From Mytilisepta virgata (lineage: Eukaryota > Mollusca > Bivalvia > Mytilida > Mytilidae): a stretch of DNA of 64,000 bases. A model generated the notes under the pieces. The model was not told the origin of the DNA, did not search any database, and worked only from the letters and a program-made list of their open reading frames with translations. The number at the start of each line of letters is the position of its first letter. Position 1 is the stretch's first letter. The translations under genes and the position numbers were made by a program. The stretch is taken from contig CM051521.1 in assembly GCA_028015205.1 (NCBI GenBank), forward strand, positions 70,850,314 to 70,914,313, given 5' to 3'. Positions 33,933-46,143 of this stretch are shown here, one piece after another.

Positions 33933-34109
33933 CTCATGTAACTGTATATAATGTCTATGTCCTTATACAACCCTAATGAATGTTTGAGACGTAGTTCGGG
34001 GTTAAATTATTGTGTCAACAAATGTACAAATATAACACAAACTGTAATTAAACGGGAATACGGTGAATATTCCTTAAAGGGAAGACATTTTGAATTCATT
34101 CCATCTGTT

Positions 34110-34637
34110 TATTATTGTTTCTTTAAAGAGACCACGCCTCTTAAGGAAAGTAAATATAAGCACCTCCAAGAGTTAAAATGCATAATACCATAGATGTTTC
34201 CTGTCAAGTTTCGTTCCATTTGGCCACGAGATTTCAGACATGAAGATTTTTTATACCAACCAATCAGAAACAAGAACTGCCCATGACAGCCATATTTGTA
34301 GTCCAATCACGACGAAATGAGGAAACTTTGTAAAGGACCTCCCATATACGCTTCCTGTCAACTTTTGTTCCATTTGGCCGAGCAGTTTCAGAGGAGAAGA
34401 TTTTTGAAAACTCAGCCAATCAGAAACAACAATTGCCCATATGCATGGCGGCCATGTTTCTTGTCCGATCGGGATGAAATGAGCAATCTTTATAAAGGAC
34501 CTTACATAGATGTTTCCTGCCAAATTTAATTCCATTTGGCCCAGTTGTTTCAGAGGAGAAGATTAAAATGTGAAAAGTTAACAGATGGACGAGTGTTGAC
34601 AAAAGCTCACATGGCCTTTGGCCAGGTGAGCTTAAAA
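34110..34637 (+). mobile_element. Hairpin-ended repeat family 2, copy G
   Basis: Three ~130-bp units (gatgtttcctgtcaag, ttccatttggcc, tttcagaggagaagattttt, ccaatcagaaacaa) and a terminal hairpin agctcacatggcctttggccaggtgagct (34604-34632). Confidence 0.65.
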
Positions 34638-37600
34638 CTAGAGGCTCAGAGGGCTGAGCCAGTATCGCTCACCTGATAGAAACAAGAATTGCACATGGCA
34701 GCCATGTTTGTCATACACTGTATGATCTGGACAAAATGAGAAAACATTGTAAATAAAATGCTCCGCTGGGCGCAGCTAGATACGACCGCAGATGTCGAAC
34801 CCTGAATAGTTGGGGCAATTATGAACACAACATTCAAGCTTGATACAATACTGAATTTGGATTGTGAATAAATATTTGACACAGCATAGGTTTCTGACAC
34901 AGAATGAATGTTGTCTAAGAACTTTAAAATTTTTAATTTACCTATTCAAACCATATCAGTATTATTTGTTTTTATATATAAATCAGAAATAACCAATTTA
35001 AAATTTAAAATTGGGCACACATATCAATTTCTTGCTATTGCGCAATACTGTGCAATTGAAAATTTCTTCAAATATTTGACACATAATAGGTTTCTGACAC
35101 AGAATAACTGAAATCAAAGAACTTAGAATTTGTCATATGATTTCAATTTATATTCAATTTTTTGCTTCTTGTGCAATACAATATGCTGTGGAGAATTGCA
35201 ACCCCCCCCAAAAAAAAATAATAATTTACCCCTTTTTTTAGCTTTTGTGCAATACACTATGAAGTTGCACATTGACCCCCCCCCCTCCCAAAAAAAAAAA
35301 CAAAAAAACAATAAAATTTAACCCCACCCCCCCTTTTTTTGCTAAAAAAAATTTGAAATTTTCTTTTTAATTTATGAAGTATGAAATGAGAAAAAAATTA
35401 CCCCCTCCCCAATTTCTCATTTACCCCCCCCCCTAAATTTTGTTTTAAACCCCCCCCCCCCCATTTCTTTATACTTTGCAACCATAACAGCCCATTTAAA
35501 TACACCATAACATATTAAAATAGAAAATGACATCATAGTCATGGATGACAAATTTTAAATATACATAATTTAAAAGCAGTTTAGATGAGATAAACAAAAA
35601 AGCTTCATCAGCACATTTTATATTGGCAAATTTCCAATGGAATTTGTTAATAATAAAGTTTTGATAACAGGGCACACATATCAATTTCTTGCTATTGCGC
35701 AATACTGTGCAATTGAAAATTTCTTCAAATATTTGACACATAATAGGTTTCTGACACAGAATAACTGAAATAAAGAACTTAGAATTGGTCATATGATTTG
35801 AATTTATATTCAATTTTTTACTTCTTGTGCAATACAATATGCTGTGGAGAATTCCCGCCCCCCCAAAAAAATAATTTACCCCTTTTTTAGCTTTAATTTT
35901 GGACCCCGATTTGGACCAACTTGGAAACTGGGCCCACAATAAAAAACTAAGTACATGTTTAGATTCAGCATATCAAAGAACCCCAAGAATTCAATTTTTG
36001 TTAAAATCAAACTAAGCTTAATTTTGGACCCTTTGGACCTTAATGTAGACCAATTTGAAAACGGGACCAAAAATTAAGAATCTAAATGCACGGTTAGATT
36101 CGGCATATCAAAGAACCCCAATAGTTCAATTTTCGATGAAATCAAACAAAGTTTAATTTTGGACCCCGATTTGGACCAACTTGAAAACTGGGCCCATAAT
36201 AAAAAAAATAAGTACATGTTTAGATTCAGCATATCAAAGAACCCCAAGAATTCAATTTTTGTTAAAATCAAACTAAGTTTAATTTTGGACCCTTTTGACC
36301 TTAATGTAGACCAATTTGAAAACGGGACCAAAAATTAAGAATCTAAATGCACGGTTAGATTCGGCATATCAAAGAACCCCAATAGTTAAATTTTCGATGA
36401 AATCAAACAAAGTTTAATTTTGGACCCTTTTGGCCCCTAATTCCTAAACTGTTGGGACCAAAACTCCCAAAATCAATCCCAACCTTCCTTTTGTGGTCAT
36501 AAACCTTGTGTTTAAATTTCATAAATTTCTATTTACTTCTACTAAAGTTATTGTGCAAAAACCAAGAAAAATGCTTATTTGGGCCCTTTTTTAGCCCCTA
36601 ATTCCTAAACTGTTGGGACCAAAACTCCCAAAAACGATCCCAACCTTCCTTTTGTGGTCATAAACCTTGTGTTTAAATTTCATATATTTCTATTAACTTA
36701 TACTAAAGTTATAGTGCGAAAACCAAATGTCTTCGGACGACGATGCAGACGACGGACGACGACGACGACGCCAACGTCATACCAATATACGACCGCAAAA
36801 ATTTTGCGGTCGTATAAAAACCTCCCACAAATGCTTCTTGTTAAGTATCATTTCATTTGGCCAAGCAGTTTCAGAGAGGAAGATTTATTTATATCAGCCT
36901 ATCAGAAACAAGAATTGCCAATGGCAGCCATGCTTGTCCAATCAGGATGAAAAAAATTAAATTCATAAAAGACTTTCCATAGATGCTTCCTGTCAAGTTT
37001 GGCTGACAGCTTTGGCCAAGTAGTTTCAGAAAATTTTTAAATCAACCAATGAAATCCAGAATAGCCCATCACAGCATGTGTCTGTTGCCCAATCAGGACT
37101 AAATGAGGAACTTTGTAAAGAACCTCCCATAGATGATTCCATTCAAGTTTCATTCCAATTGGCCAAGCGACTTCAGAGGAGAAGATTGTTTTATATCAGC
37201 CAATCAAAAAAAAAAAGAACTGCCCATGGCATCCATATTTGTATTTCAATTGGCCGGACGAAATGAAGAAATTTTATAAAGGACCTCCCAAATATGCTTC
37301 TTGTCAAGTTTCGTTCCATTTGATCCAGTGATTTCAGAGGAGAAGATTTTTTTATATCAGCCAATCAGAAACAAGAACTGCCCATAGTGGCCATATTTGT
37401 AGTCCGATCAGGACAAAATAAGGTGACTTTGTGCAGAACCTCCCATAGATGCTTCCTGTCAGGTTTCATTCCATTTGGCCAAGCAGTTACAGAAAAGAAA
37501 AAAAAATTTTAATCAACCAATGAGAATCGAGAATTGCCCATGACAGCCATGTTTGTTGCCCGACCGGAACGAAATGATGAAACTTTGTAAATAACTTCCC

Positions 37601-38047
37601 ATATGCTTCTGTCAAGTTTACTGTTTAGTTCCATTTTGCCAAGCAATTTCAGAGGAGAAGATTTTTTTATATCAGCCAATCAGAAACAAGAACTGCCCAT
37701 GGTGGCCATATTTGTAGTCTGATCGGAACAAAATGAGGAAACTTTATAAAGGACCCCCAATATATGCTTCCTGTCAAGTTTTGTTCCATTTGGCCAAGCA
37801 GTTTCAGAGGAGATTTTTGAAAACTCAGCCAATCAGAAACAACAATTGCCCATGGCGGCCATGTTTGTTGTCTGATCAAGACGAAATGAGCAAAGTTTAT
37901 AAAGGACCTTAGATAGATGCTTCCTGCCAAGTTTAATTCAATTTGGCGAAGTGCTTTCAGAGGAAAAGATGAAAATGTCAAAAGTTAACAGATGGACGGC
38001 AAGTGATGACAAAAGCTCACATGCCCTTCGGCCAGGTGAACTTAAAA
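34638..38047 (+). mobile_element. Hairpin-ended repeat family 2, copy H, split by family 1 copy 4
   Basis: The 5' end gaggctcagagggctgagcc then tcgctcacctg at 34641-34675 runs to 34753. It resumes at 36816 with cctcccacaaatgcttcttg and repeated ~125-bp units, ending agctcacatgcccttcggccaggtgaact near 38015-38043. Removing 34754-36815 rejoins the family's normal order (cattgtaaa...cctccca). Confidence 0.75.
34754..36815 (+). mobile_element. Hairpin-ended 2-kb family 1, copy 4 (complete, nested)
   Basis: 2062 bases; same ends as copy 3, with the perfect palindrome at 36787-36815. Two ~261-bp units (35896, 36157) and two ~160-bp units (36434, 36595), and poly-C runs. Inserted in family 2 copy H. 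Confidence 0.85.
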
Positions 38048-38119
38048 TCGTGCCATGCCAAACTCTATTAAAAACCTGACATTACATTTTGTAAATGAAA
38101 AAGAGGTCTACGTTTCTCA

Positions 38120-39510
38120 GACAAGGAAACTTATTACTATGCCCTTATAAGGAAGCTAGGCGTAGGAAACCTTTTATCTACTGCATGTAGAGCTGAAATA
38201 AACAATAACAGAAAAGCCTAAAATGATCGAATTTTACAACACAAAAATGGGAGGACTAGACCTAGCAGATCAGCTAATCAGTGCATATAACGATGAAAGT
38301 GTGGAAAAAAAGTTGTTATCAATCTATTGCAAGTAAAGTCAAGAAATACCAATGGGATATTCAAAGGAGGGAAAAATCAAAACAACTGACAAACTCCGGA
38401 GAACAACGAAGACAAAGAATGGTTATCAATGCAGGGTTCTCACTAAGAATTTTTCATGATGAGTCCTGGGACTCATCATTTTTCAGAATGGTGAGTCCCA
38501 GCTGATCTTGATGAGTCCCAGAACTCATCGCCACTTTTTTAACGTACACTCCTGCATGATTTTGACCATGGTAGGCCTATTGTACTATTGTTAAAGTTTA
38601 ATTAAAATCATGTGCTGCCTTAACATACTGACGAATATAATTTGAAATTTAAAAAAAAAACAACAAAAAAAAAAAACAAAAACAAAAATTGGACTTATGC
38701 AGTGGTGCTCCGAACTTGGAAGAAAATTTCTGTTACAGATATGAGCAAAAATCTTTGCACCTTTTGACACAACTTATTTATTATTGCCATTTTATTTTGT
38801 AATATTTATTTATGTATAATCTTTACTATTATTTTTTCTCAAACATACTCTTAAAATTCTCCAATTGACATTGTTTGAACACCTTAATAATCAATATTGA
38901 CAAAATTTCCATTTGTGCATAGACAAGTCAAAATCCGCTAAATTTATTTTTAAATGAGGTCTACATATTGTTACCGGTTGTAATAAACACTGTGGCCAAT
39001 GAAAAATCACGAGAATTCCGATTGCCGCCATTTTTTTAGCTTACTTTTTGTCGTTTCTTTCCCTTCCCCCTTTGATCTCTAAGAAAACAAAAAAATGGCG
39101 GCCCGAGATTTTTAATGAAAATAACGGTCTTCAGACGCAGCTGATTAGATCTACATGCGTCCCAGGGACGCATGAGTTTGAAGGATGATGCGTCCAGTAC
39201 AATTTTAGCGCGTCCAGGACGCATATACGCGCCTTAGCGAGAACCCTGTCAATGTGTATATACTATACAGACAAATACTGATGCACCATATCTCTCACAT
39301 TTATCTTTTCTGCAAAGCATAATTGAGGATCTTGCACAAGAGCATCTATTATCAAGTCAGCAAAGACTTCCTAATTGTGAACAAAACAATGCACACTTAC
39401 GACTCCGCAGGGTTCCCGACGGAAAAGAAAAAGATTGCAGCAATTGTTCTGAAAGAAACGGATGGAACTGAAAAAGGAGAACAAGAACTGGTTGCGTAAG
39501 ATGTGACTTC
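38120..39510 (+). pseudogene. piggyBac-like transposase remnant, split by an inserted element
   Basis: Plus-strand frames read EFYNTKMGGLDLADQLISAY near 38229-38290, matching the conserved Y-N-x-x-x-G-G-V-D-x-x-D-Q block of piggyBac transposases (the D in VDxxDQ is catalytic; here LDLADQ). After the insertion at 38432-39248 the frame resumes and ends in a cysteine-rich zinc-binding tail, KDCSNCSER...RRTRTGCVRCDF, typical of the piggyBac C-terminus. A stop and frame changes break it. The N-terminal two-thirds are missing. Confidence 0.65.
38432..39248. mobile_element. 817-bp TIR element with TCAATG target duplication
   Basis: Ends CAGGGTTCTCACTAAG and CTTAGCGAGAACCCTG, flanked by tcaatg (38426-38431, 39249-39254). 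Near the left end are palindromes of gatgagtcc/ggactcatc; near the right end, palindromes of atgcgtcc/ggacgcat. No transposase frame. The CAGGG tip recalls hAT elements but the duplication is 6 bp, not 8. Confidence 0.8.
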
Positions 39511-39857
39511 ATAAACAATGCAAACATAATCATGTATATGTGGAATATTAATATATTTATAATTGAGAAATCTAAACTTTTTTATTTGCCATCTATTTGC
39601 AAATGAATATGACAATAAAAGTCAGAATATGATCAAAGTAATAAGTCCATAAAACAAAGGCAATTCCACGAGTATATATATTAACCCTCGATAAAATGGG
39701 ACAACCATTATGCTCCTGATTTTGTAGTCATTTTCAAGTGGCAATGATGGGTCCAAACCTCCCAATTTTATGACAGTCGCCCAGCTCATCAGGTTAAATA
39801 CAAACTGGCTTAAACAAAATGGTTAAAGGGTCATTTCCCTATATTAAAATATGCGTG

Positions 39858-40023
39858 CCTTTTGGTGATAAGGCCACACCGTTGATTTGTGGATTTGGAG
39901 AACAAAACAAATTTTTGTTTCTTTTTCTATTCTTCTTCTTCCTTTTGGTGATAAGGCCACACCGTTGATTTGTGGATTTGGAGAACAAAACAAATTTTTG
40001 TTTCTTTTTCTATTCTTCTTCTT
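39858..40023. repeat. Perfect 83-bp tandem duplication
   Basis: ccttttggtgataaggccac...tattcttcttctt occurs at 39858 and again at 39941 with no difference seen. Surrounding 39520-39857 and 40024-41267 hold no gene I recognise. Confidence 0.85.
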
Positions 40024-41267
40024 GTCTGTTATTTGTCCGCAAGATTGCAGGAACATCGTATAATAATACCCCCTACCCCAAAAAAAAAATTTAAAAAATG
40101 TTCTGTCTTAAATAGGTGAGAGGAAAATCAAAACACTTAATGCTATACAAAATATATTTTGGGCCACAAAAAAAATACGCCACATATACATATACGATGG
40201 TTTTACAACTTAAGTTGCTAAAACACCAGAGGTTCTAAATATTTTTTGAATGTTTTGGTACACATATATCAAATAATTTTTTTTCTCAGCTTGACAGTTC
40301 AATGATCTTCCCAGAAGCATCGGTGTTAATAACAATGTTAGTAAAGTTGTGCGTCGATTTCTTTCAGTTTATAGTTAACTTATGAACATCAAAGACCATG
40401 TTTTATCTTAACAAACAAAGAAAACTAACAAATAATATCTGTAAAAAAAAAAATATACGCAATCTTGGAAGTGGAATTACACGGACACAGGTTATTTTTT
40501 TTCAGATTTCTTTGTGAATGTAATTAAGAGCCAGAAAACAGATTCAAGTTTAGAAATAGTTTTCCCTATAAATTTATTCCATATATTCTTTATAAGAGAT
40601 GTTTAGAAAAAAATCAATTCCATACAACCATTCAAATAATACAAGACAATTGACGAGAATTAGAAGTGTCAAGTGAGCTCTTTGATGGCGGAATTTCAAC
40701 GTCACAATTCTCTATTGTTGACAACGTTGGTAACATTGGCCCTGTGGCACTGAACGTAGTATGTACAGATCCACAGATCGTCCCAAAATCAGCATAGAGT
40801 TAAAGAACCGTATCGACTTAAAATGTGAAATTTTCAGACGAAACATTCATCATCAAACATTCATATTCTGATCTGAATTGTGTCTATTGCAGTTGTTATG
40901 TGTTGACGACCCAAAGAAATCCAGCCCTGAATTTTACATGTGTAGTCGTATAGATGCCAATTCCATGAATTCAGGGTTACCCCCAAACCATCCACAAAAA
41001 CCTAAATATATATATTGTTATTGTTAACCTCAAATGACAATTGAGTTGATAATTACATACTTTAAAATGAAATCAAATTTAAAATCTAACAATGAAGTCT
41101 TCTTAATTTAACATAATGCAAGGGATCACATTACAAATTTACATGGCAACTAACTCCCCCCTTGGTTGACCTACTTAATTCTGGCAAATATTTCCGCGTC
41201 AGGTCGATCACATTTCGTTGCAAACGACCATAAATGAGAGACTGAATGTTTATGACGCTGCTTTGTA

Positions 41268-41855
41268 TTGTATTTTAACCAAATAATTTCATTTTCTCAG
41301 CAAAGATATACCACTTTTGCAAAATTCTTACCATCCCCCGGACGCCATCTTTGTTTTGATCCGGAAATGGCTTTGAGTATGCTGAAGAATCCAAGTCAAC
41401 TCGTCCCAATGTTAAATCGCCCTGTACAACTCACCTCCCTTTTAAACAAAGTCGCCATTACTTTAGAGACAACTCACCCTCTTAGCCTCGTCGGAGATTG
41501 GTCAACCCAACCTTTTCAAACTATCAAGTTACTTGGTATTGATTATCAATTGAAATTTGATGCTCATATCAGTAACTTGTACAGAAAGGCCTCTCAACAA
41601 CTAGCATGGCATTTCTTTACTGATATCAACTCTAAAAAGTTGGAGAAAACGCAAGAGAGAGCCCTCCGTTTTATATATGAAGACTATTATTTATCTAACG
41701 TAACCCATTTACAAAGTGTGAGAACGGAACTGTACGTTTTTAACATTTTGGTCATTTGGGAGACTGTCAAGAGAGAGCTCGTCACTTGCTTAAATAACAA
41801 GTTGGAGAATGCAAGACCCGGAAGGGGGCGGCACTTACTATATATGAGGTGCTAG
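41268..41855 (+). pseudogene. LINE reverse-transcriptase C-terminal fragment in a chimeric frame
   Basis: A 195-codon open frame. From about residue 85 it reads IKLLGIDYQLKFDAHISNLY then RKASQQLAWHF and KKLEKTQERALRFIYEDY, the usual C-terminal part of CR1/Jockey-like reverse transcriptases. About 30 residues normally present between KASQQL and AWHF seem to be deleted in frame. The first ~85 residues are not recognised. It ends in LENARPGRGR. Not a functional gene; probably an old LINE copy whose frame survived by chance. Confidence 0.6.
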
Positions 41856-41869
41856 GTATGTTCCGACAA

Positions 41870-42230
41870 AAGGGACCGTTTTTTTTTCGCTGTAAAGGGA
41901 TATACTTTTTCTCTTTTCTACAAAGGGGTAATATCTGACTATCTGGAATGGGGTTATATATGTCAAGAACATCTGGAACTAGGTCATAATTTGAAGGAAA
42001 CATAGAATTTCAGTCACAATCACATTTAAAAAAGAAAATTACATGGGGAAAACAAACATAAGACAAGTAGTTGAAGCCAAATCTGGATGTCAATGTTCTA
42101 CATTTGGATTGCTGGTTAAAAAGGGGTATTTTTTAGACTCAGGTTGTCTGTAATGGGGTATGTAACATGGTCAATTTTTTTTCTGGAAAGGGGTGGGGGT
42201 CCAAATGTGCTGGAGGAACCCACCTGTCAA
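41870..42230. repeat. Probable dispersed repeat with ggggta words
   Basis: Scattered words such as caaaggggtaatatctgac, ctggaatggggttatat, aaaaaggggtattttttaga and ctgtaatggggtatgtaac give a weak internal repeat. Non-coding. Confidence 0.35.
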
Positions 42231-42630
42231 ATTTTTGATAAGGTGCAAGGTTTGATTTACGCACACACTACTATATGAAGTTTGTGCTTCATGATTTTGT
42301 AATGAAAACATTCTACAGGTAAAAATTCATCAATCTAATTCTGAAACATTTTCCTTTAAATTCTTTAAATCGTGCAGCCCCGAGTAAATGGACCAAAGCA
42401 GTCCTACAACAACGATGCAATTTGCCAAAAAACAAGTACGACAAGTATGGGGAACTCATATCAGAACCGTCAAAATCGAACAGTATAAAAGACAACAGAG
42501 TACTTAAAAACACACATTTCAATAAAAAATCAACTTTCAGAGTAACAAATTAAAATCTTCATCACTAAAGAGTGTTGACTTGTTTATTTCTTTTCAATAA
42601 CTCCTCCCTGTTTTCAAAGAATAAAAAAAT

Positions 42631-42876
42631 ATGGCCGAAAGAAAGAATGAACTCAATCAGATTTTGCTAAGGATTGACGGGGCAGCTTTATCAAATAATT
42701 TCGAAGAAGTTGAAATCATGGTTAGAAATGCCTCAACTAAACTGGAAAATTGGAGAGCAGAATTAGATGAGGAAACAGTTGTGCAGCTTGAATCGCCACT
42801 CGCATCCATGTCAAGACCTCCCAGAGATAAGAGGAATGTTTCTGTAATTTCTGGCTATAAAGCCGATAGACCTAAG
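42631..42876 (+). CDS. Unidentified N-terminal exon (possible transposon or host gene)
   Basis: An open frame starting with ATG in context aaaaatATGG and reaching a splice-donor-like CAG/GTATGG at 42876-42882. The peptide is a helical, charged stretch (AERKNELNQILLRIDGAAL; LENWRAELDEETVVQLESPL) ending in DKRNVSVISGYKADRPKTG. I have a vague memory of similar N-termini in mollusc proteins with a helix-turn-helix and an integrase core, but the following exons are not visible, so no function is assigned. The context is entirely repeats. Confidence 0.4.
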
Positions 42877-43039
42877 ACAGGTATGGAATAGGCACAGTCT
42901 TATGAAAGATATACCGAATTTGCCTTCCTTAAATTATTTTGCTTTCATACAACGTCGATTTTTTTAAAAAATCAAATCTACTCCTACTGTCTGATTCGAG
43001 ATTTCAAGTTAACAAAATATTAAAGAAGGAGGGCAAAAG

Positions 43040-43200
43040 GGAGAATAGGGGTCCGTTAACAGGTTAACAACAAACTTAATTTACCTAAAACAGTTAACAG
43101 AAACCAGAAATTTAGGTTAACAGCTAAATTCAGTTAGTAGTAAAAAAGAGTTAACAGTAAAAATTAGATGCAACAGAACCGTTAACAACAGCCAAAATAT
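43040..43200. repeat. Cluster of GTTAAC palindromes
   Basis: Six GTTAAC words (as ccgttaacag, ggttaacaac, agttaacaga and similar) in about 160 bases next to a hairpin-ended repeat. No other signal. Confidence 0.5.
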
Positions 43201-43267
43201 GCCAAAAACAGTTACTATGAACTCTTGTCAGGACGGACAGACGGCCGGACAGATGGACCGATTACAA

Positions 43268-44100
43268 ATCTCCCCGAACTTCATTCGAAGAAAGTTCGGG
43301 GGTGTAGCGATTGTCTCCGTCTGTCTGTCTGTCCGTCCGTCACACTTTCTTGTGACATCAACTCCTCATTCAGTTTTGGGGGTAGCATTTTAATTCCTTC
43401 ACAGTAGTGTTGCATATATCCTGTAGATGCACAATAAGGTTTTTTTTTTTAAATTTTTGATTTTGCTGAACGGGTGAAATGTGGGACCAAAAAACGAGCG
43501 AATTATCATAATATGCTTGTGACATCAACTCCTCATTCATTATTGATGCAAGGCTTCTGCATTCATTATAGAATGATTGTACATGTGATGAAGATGTGCA
43601 ATAAGGTTTTAAAATTTCGTGGAGCGAAATTTGGGACCGAAAATGAGCGAATTTTCAAAGTATGCTTAAAACATCATTTTCGAAGCATTTTTTATTCTAG
43701 GCTTCTGGTTTCTTTAAAGGTAAATTGTCCATGGTGTAAAGATAGAAAGACAGGTGTCAAAAATTTTCATTTTCGCCTAATGGACGAAATCAACAAATTG
43801 TCAAAATATGAATGTGACATCAATTCCTTATTGATTATTCATGCTAGGCTTCTACTTTGATTATAAGAATGATTGTACATATGATGTAGATACACAATAA
43901 GGTTTTAAAATTTTGATTTCATTTATGGAGCGAAAATTAGGACCGAAATGAGCAAATTTTCAAAATATGCTTAAAACATTAATTTCTGAGGCATTTTTTA
44001 TGCTAGGCTTCTGGTTTCTTCATAGGTAGATTGTCCATGATCGGCATATGCAAAAAAGATGCTCAACACACAACTTATAGAAAGTATTATAATTATCAAA
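43268..44100 (-). mobile_element. Hairpin-ended tandem-unit element (fourth family)
   Basis: A terminal stem ccccgaactt (43272-43281) / aagttcgggg (43292-43301) is followed by (GTCC/GTCT)n and then four ~190-bp units with tgtgacatcaactcctcatt, tatgctaggcttctggttt, gatgtagatgcacaataaggtt and gagcgaaatttgggaccgaaa. Remnants of the same units lie at 56975-57080 and 58500-58920. Confidence 0.65.
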
Positions 44101-44123
44101 ATATGCTGTTGATTTTTTTCCAT

Positions 44124-44456
44124 TTAAAGCAAAAATGTAAATAAATTTTGTGACCTCATCAAATCTGCCAGCACCCCACACAATCTCTGACAGTACTCTA
44201 GTTTCATTTGCAGCCTGTACAGGAAAAACTTATGCCCCAAGTTCGACAGATGAACCCACATCACCAGAGAAAAACCAGTTTGATCACACGCTAGCTCCGG
44301 GTACTTTATGTAACACACCCCCATCCGGTTGCAAATATGAGCAGCAAAGTTATTTATTCGTTCATCTGCGTGATTGAGAACCTTGTTATTTTCACTATAA
44401 CGCCAGATTGACCTTGGCAGAATTTGTGACCATACTATCTTAGTCTCCGGAAACAT
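44124..44456 (-). pseudogene. SGNH-hydrolase-like tail of the DIRS element
   Basis: A 110-codon frame: IVWSQILPRSIWRYSENNKV, a basic-helical middle, then WVHLSNLGHKFFLYRLQ. The last part matches the D-x-x-H-L-S-x-x-G block V of SGNH/GDSL hydrolases, with Trp in the position of Asp. Such a domain follows the recombinase in some invertebrate DIRS elements (recalled). The upstream blocks with the catalytic Ser are broken or absent. Confidence 0.5.
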
Positions 44457-44831
44457 TTTTTTATCTGTTTTAGCGAACAGTTTATTTCTGCTCTTAGATC
44501 AAAAATTGTTGTCTGACCAATGCTGTTCCCCCACAGTGAAAGTTGGACAAAAACACTAACCGTGGGACTAAATCTCGCCACTTCAAGCCTCCTTTGCCCT
44601 GCTATCATATCGTATAGCGGTTCATTTTAAATAAGGACCTTCATAATTGTGACCTGAATGTAGAAATGCATTCTTTACAATTGACGAGCCCACAACCCAT
44701 ATACACCGCTCTTCAATATAACCTAAAAGTTGAATTATGTAAACAATTACCAAAGTGCAAATCTACGTACTATACATTTACTACAATTACAAAACCAAAA
44801 GTATACTGTGTTAATTATCCGTCAGCACTGT

Positions 44832-45347
44832 TCAAAGCCTCACATAGTTTTTTACCCCCTGTGATTTCCATCTCCAAAGCTCCATTATTTTACTATCACT
44901 AATGCCATTGACAGATGCTTCTGAAGCTGCCCCAATTCTAAATGAATGCGATTTAAAGCTATCAGACTGTATGCCAGCAGAAACTAATGCCTTGCATAAA
45001 ACGGCTGAAAATTGGCTTTCCATTTGTATGGCAATAAAGAGCTCCGGTCACATTAGGCCTTTGTAGCAAAAATATTTGGAGAAGCAACACCTGATAAGCA
45101 GCTGTGTTGTTCCACTATATGCAAATAAACGTCCGTTTTCCTTTTTGGTCATTTTTGAAAAAGCTATGTGCACATTAATAACTCTAGAATTGTTTAGTGT
45201 CCTTATCTTAACATCATTTACACCTAATATTTTATGCTCTTGACTAAGCTTAGTGAAAACAATTTTACCAACTCTTAAGAATCCGTGATAAGCCATTAAA
45301 AAAGCAGCTGAAAACAGTAATGTTTCGTAAGGTGAAGAACACACCAC
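44832..45347 (-). pseudogene. Tyrosine recombinase of the DIRS element
   Basis: Two frames. The upstream one has AYHGFLRVGKIVF with the first catalytic Arg. The downstream one has SFKSHSFRIGAASEA (His and second Arg), then LWRWKSQGVKNYVRL (Trp and the Tyr nucleophile). The tetrad R-H-R-Y is visible, but a frameshift between about 45023 and 45048 separates the halves. Confidence 0.75.
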
Positions 45348-45371
45348 CGGTAAACTCTTTAATATTTTATT

Positions 45372-46143
45372 TTATATTTCAAATGTTATTGGCAGTCTAA
45401 CATCTTTCGAACGTTTTGAACGCTTCAAAGCACTGTAGGCCTGTCCCGATATGCATCTAAAGTATTTTGAGCAAACGAGGCATCTATTAAACCTGCCAGC
45501 TTCAGACCCGAGATGAAGTCTAAAAATTCCTGAAAACTCTTGTAGATCCCGATCTAACTCCTTCAGCTTCCATAATTCCTTTCTCGAAATAGAATCGGCG
45601 ATGCAGTTAAAACGGCCCTCGATATGAAGACTTTTAAATTGCATATTATAAAGCATTGTCAATAAAACGAAAGGACGAATCAACTGCATCACTCTCTTTG
45701 ACTTTAACGTTTTTTTATTCAAAATTGCAACCAAAGCTTCGTTGTCAGTGTAAAATAGAATTTGTTTCATAATCAGAACCTCTTTAAAGATAAAAACTGA
45801 CAATACAATGGAAACAAGTTCTAAAAAGGTAATGTCTGCTATAATCTCATAATAATGCCAACCAGAAGGCCACTGAAAAAAACGTCCATCGACCTGAAAA
45901 GTACACTCCACCCCCCAATTCTGGATTACCCGTACTATCGGTGTAAAGTTTTATTTCTCTATTGGATAACCAAACATGTTTCCTAATAGAACAAGAACCA
46001 ATGAATCTTTCAATAAAAGATAGCCACATTAATATGTCCTCCTTCATTTCTACTGACACACGAATAAAATGTCCCAGTAAACAAATCCCGCACATTGCGT
46101 CGTAAAAACGCCGGTCTTGTGGTATTCTTATAACAATTTCCAA
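45372..46143 (-). pseudogene. RNase H region of the DIRS element
   Basis: Minus-strand frames give IKLYTDSTGNPELGGGVYF (first Asp of RNase H) near 45900-45950, then LFYTDNEALVAILNKKT and a HIEGRFNCIADSISR end, the usual YTDN and D-x-x-S-R blocks. Split in two frames by a shift near 45890. Confidence 0.75.
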
